The notes below the pieces were generated by a model, which made no database searches, had not been told where the DNA came from, and worked only from the letters and a program-made list of their open reading frames with translations. A stretch of DNA of 12,674 nt from Methanosphaera sp. SHI613. Lineage in GTDB: Archaea; Methanobacteriota; Methanobacteria; Methanobacteriales; Methanobacteriaceae. A program made the position numbers and the translations under genes. The stretch covers positions 1 to 12,674 of the forward strand of contig MVJJ01000142.1 of assembly GCA_003266145.1 (NCBI GenBank), given 5' to 3'. Shown piece by piece: positions 12,267 to 12,674 of the stretch (position 1 is the stretch's first letter; every line of letters begins with the position of its first letter).

Positions 12267-12674
12267 ATCTTTAATTGGGGGGTTGATTGCATCTGCCATA
12301 ATCATTGAATTTGCTTTTCTATTTTCATGTTAAATTTGATTATCTGATATGTATTCTGTATAACTATTAATATAATGAAGTGAACTTTTAATATTTAATC
12401 AAGTGTATATTCTTTCTGTAATTATTATGTAGTGGATATATATGTTAACCATTCAAAAATATATTTTTTTTTCAGAAAAATATTATTCTTTTTGCTAATT
12501 GATTGATCTTTTAAAAATAATTTTTGTATCTTAGTCTACTTGTATTATATACTTCTCAGGAAGCATCATCATTTCAACGGATTCTAAATTATAATAATTC
12601 ATCATTATTTTTTATTTATTTTATCATAATTTTAGCTATGATTGTATGTATTGCTTATTAGTTAAGCAAATATA

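Larger units (their letters stand above)
11605..12674. other. Long AT-rich non-coding region
   Basis: The 1,070 nt contain no convincing gene. They hold the promoter of the coiled-coil gene at the left, a repeat cluster (11709-12119), a less AT-rich island (about 12180-12298) with a possible small RNA, and a very AT-rich right end. The longest open stretches are about 40-55 codons on the minus strand within the repeats and lack a start with a ribosome binding site. Nothing resembling a tRNA, rRNA, CRISPR array or insertion-sequence end is seen. Confidence 0.7.

Noticed and set aside
12531..12605. 24-codon minus-strand frame MMNYYNLESVEMMMLPEKYI...
   Set aside because: No ribosome binding site and no recognisable homologue; too short to support from sequence alone.
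11605..12674. Chromosomal replication origin
   Set aside because: AT-richness and repeats are suggestive, but no Cdc6/Orc1 gene, ORB-type G-rich element or skew evidence is visible in this window.

Overview
The window comes from a low-GC methanogenic archaeon, almost certainly of the order Methanobacteriales (Methanosphaera or Methanobrevibacter would fit; I cannot decide between them). The gene content supports this: two coenzyme F420 biosynthesis genes (cofE, cofD), archaeal GTP cyclohydrolase III, archaeal-type IMP cyclohydrolase PurO, a methanogenesis marker 9 protein, an archaeal MptD-type dihydroneopterin aldolase and an archaetidylserine-synthase-like enzyme. Genes are preceded by archaeal TATA-like boxes and by AGGAG or GGTGA ribosome binding sites. 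No mobile element, tRNA, rRNA or CRISPR array is visible.

Layout. Positions 1-8263 are a leftward (minus-strand) block. In transcription order it reads: rnhB (RNase HII), then a tight run exbB-exbD-purO-cofE-cofD-gch3 (gaps of 12, 29, 70, 6 and 35 nt). After a 189-nt gap with its own promoter comes a second run: a nifR3/Dus-like TIM-barrel protein, methanogenesis marker 9, a precorrin-2 dehydrogenase homologue and hemA, which runs off the left edge. Positions 8264-8518 are a divergent promoter region. Rightward of it are pssA, a single-pass membrane protein with CpaB-like features, and mptD, whose start codon overlaps the preceding stop. A leftward gene for a ribbon-helix-helix plus coiled-coil protein ends directly against mptD. 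The last 1,070 nt (11605-12674) hold no convincing gene but contain a cluster of short repeats and a possible small RNA.

How the genes work together. Most of the block makes cofactors for methanogenesis. Gch3 opens the GTP route to the deazaflavin of F420 and to riboflavin, CofD and CofE finish F420, and MptD acts on the pterin of tetrahydromethanopterin. HemA and the precorrin-2 dehydrogenase homologue feed tetrapyrroles (F430, corrinoids, siroheme). PurO closes the purine ring of IMP and so feeds GTP supply. The ExbB/ExbD pair, the CpaB-like protein and PssA are envelope or lipid functions interleaved with this block.

Most unusual items: (1) an 18-19 bp repeat of the form TTTTCAA-n2/3-TATGWTTTT within a wider cluster of its half-motifs, directly upstream of the ribbon-helix-helix/coiled-coil gene; (2) the marker 9 protein with a duplicated Cys module and a UBA-like tail, next to a separate TIM-barrel gene; (3) the missing canonical Asp in the precorrin-2 dehydrogenase homologue; (4) a TonB-type ExbB/ExbD motor pair with an extra cytoplasmic domain in an organism expected to have no outer membrane; (5) a CpaB-like protein translationally coupled to mptD; (6) a possible T-tract-terminated small RNA near 12190-12266.
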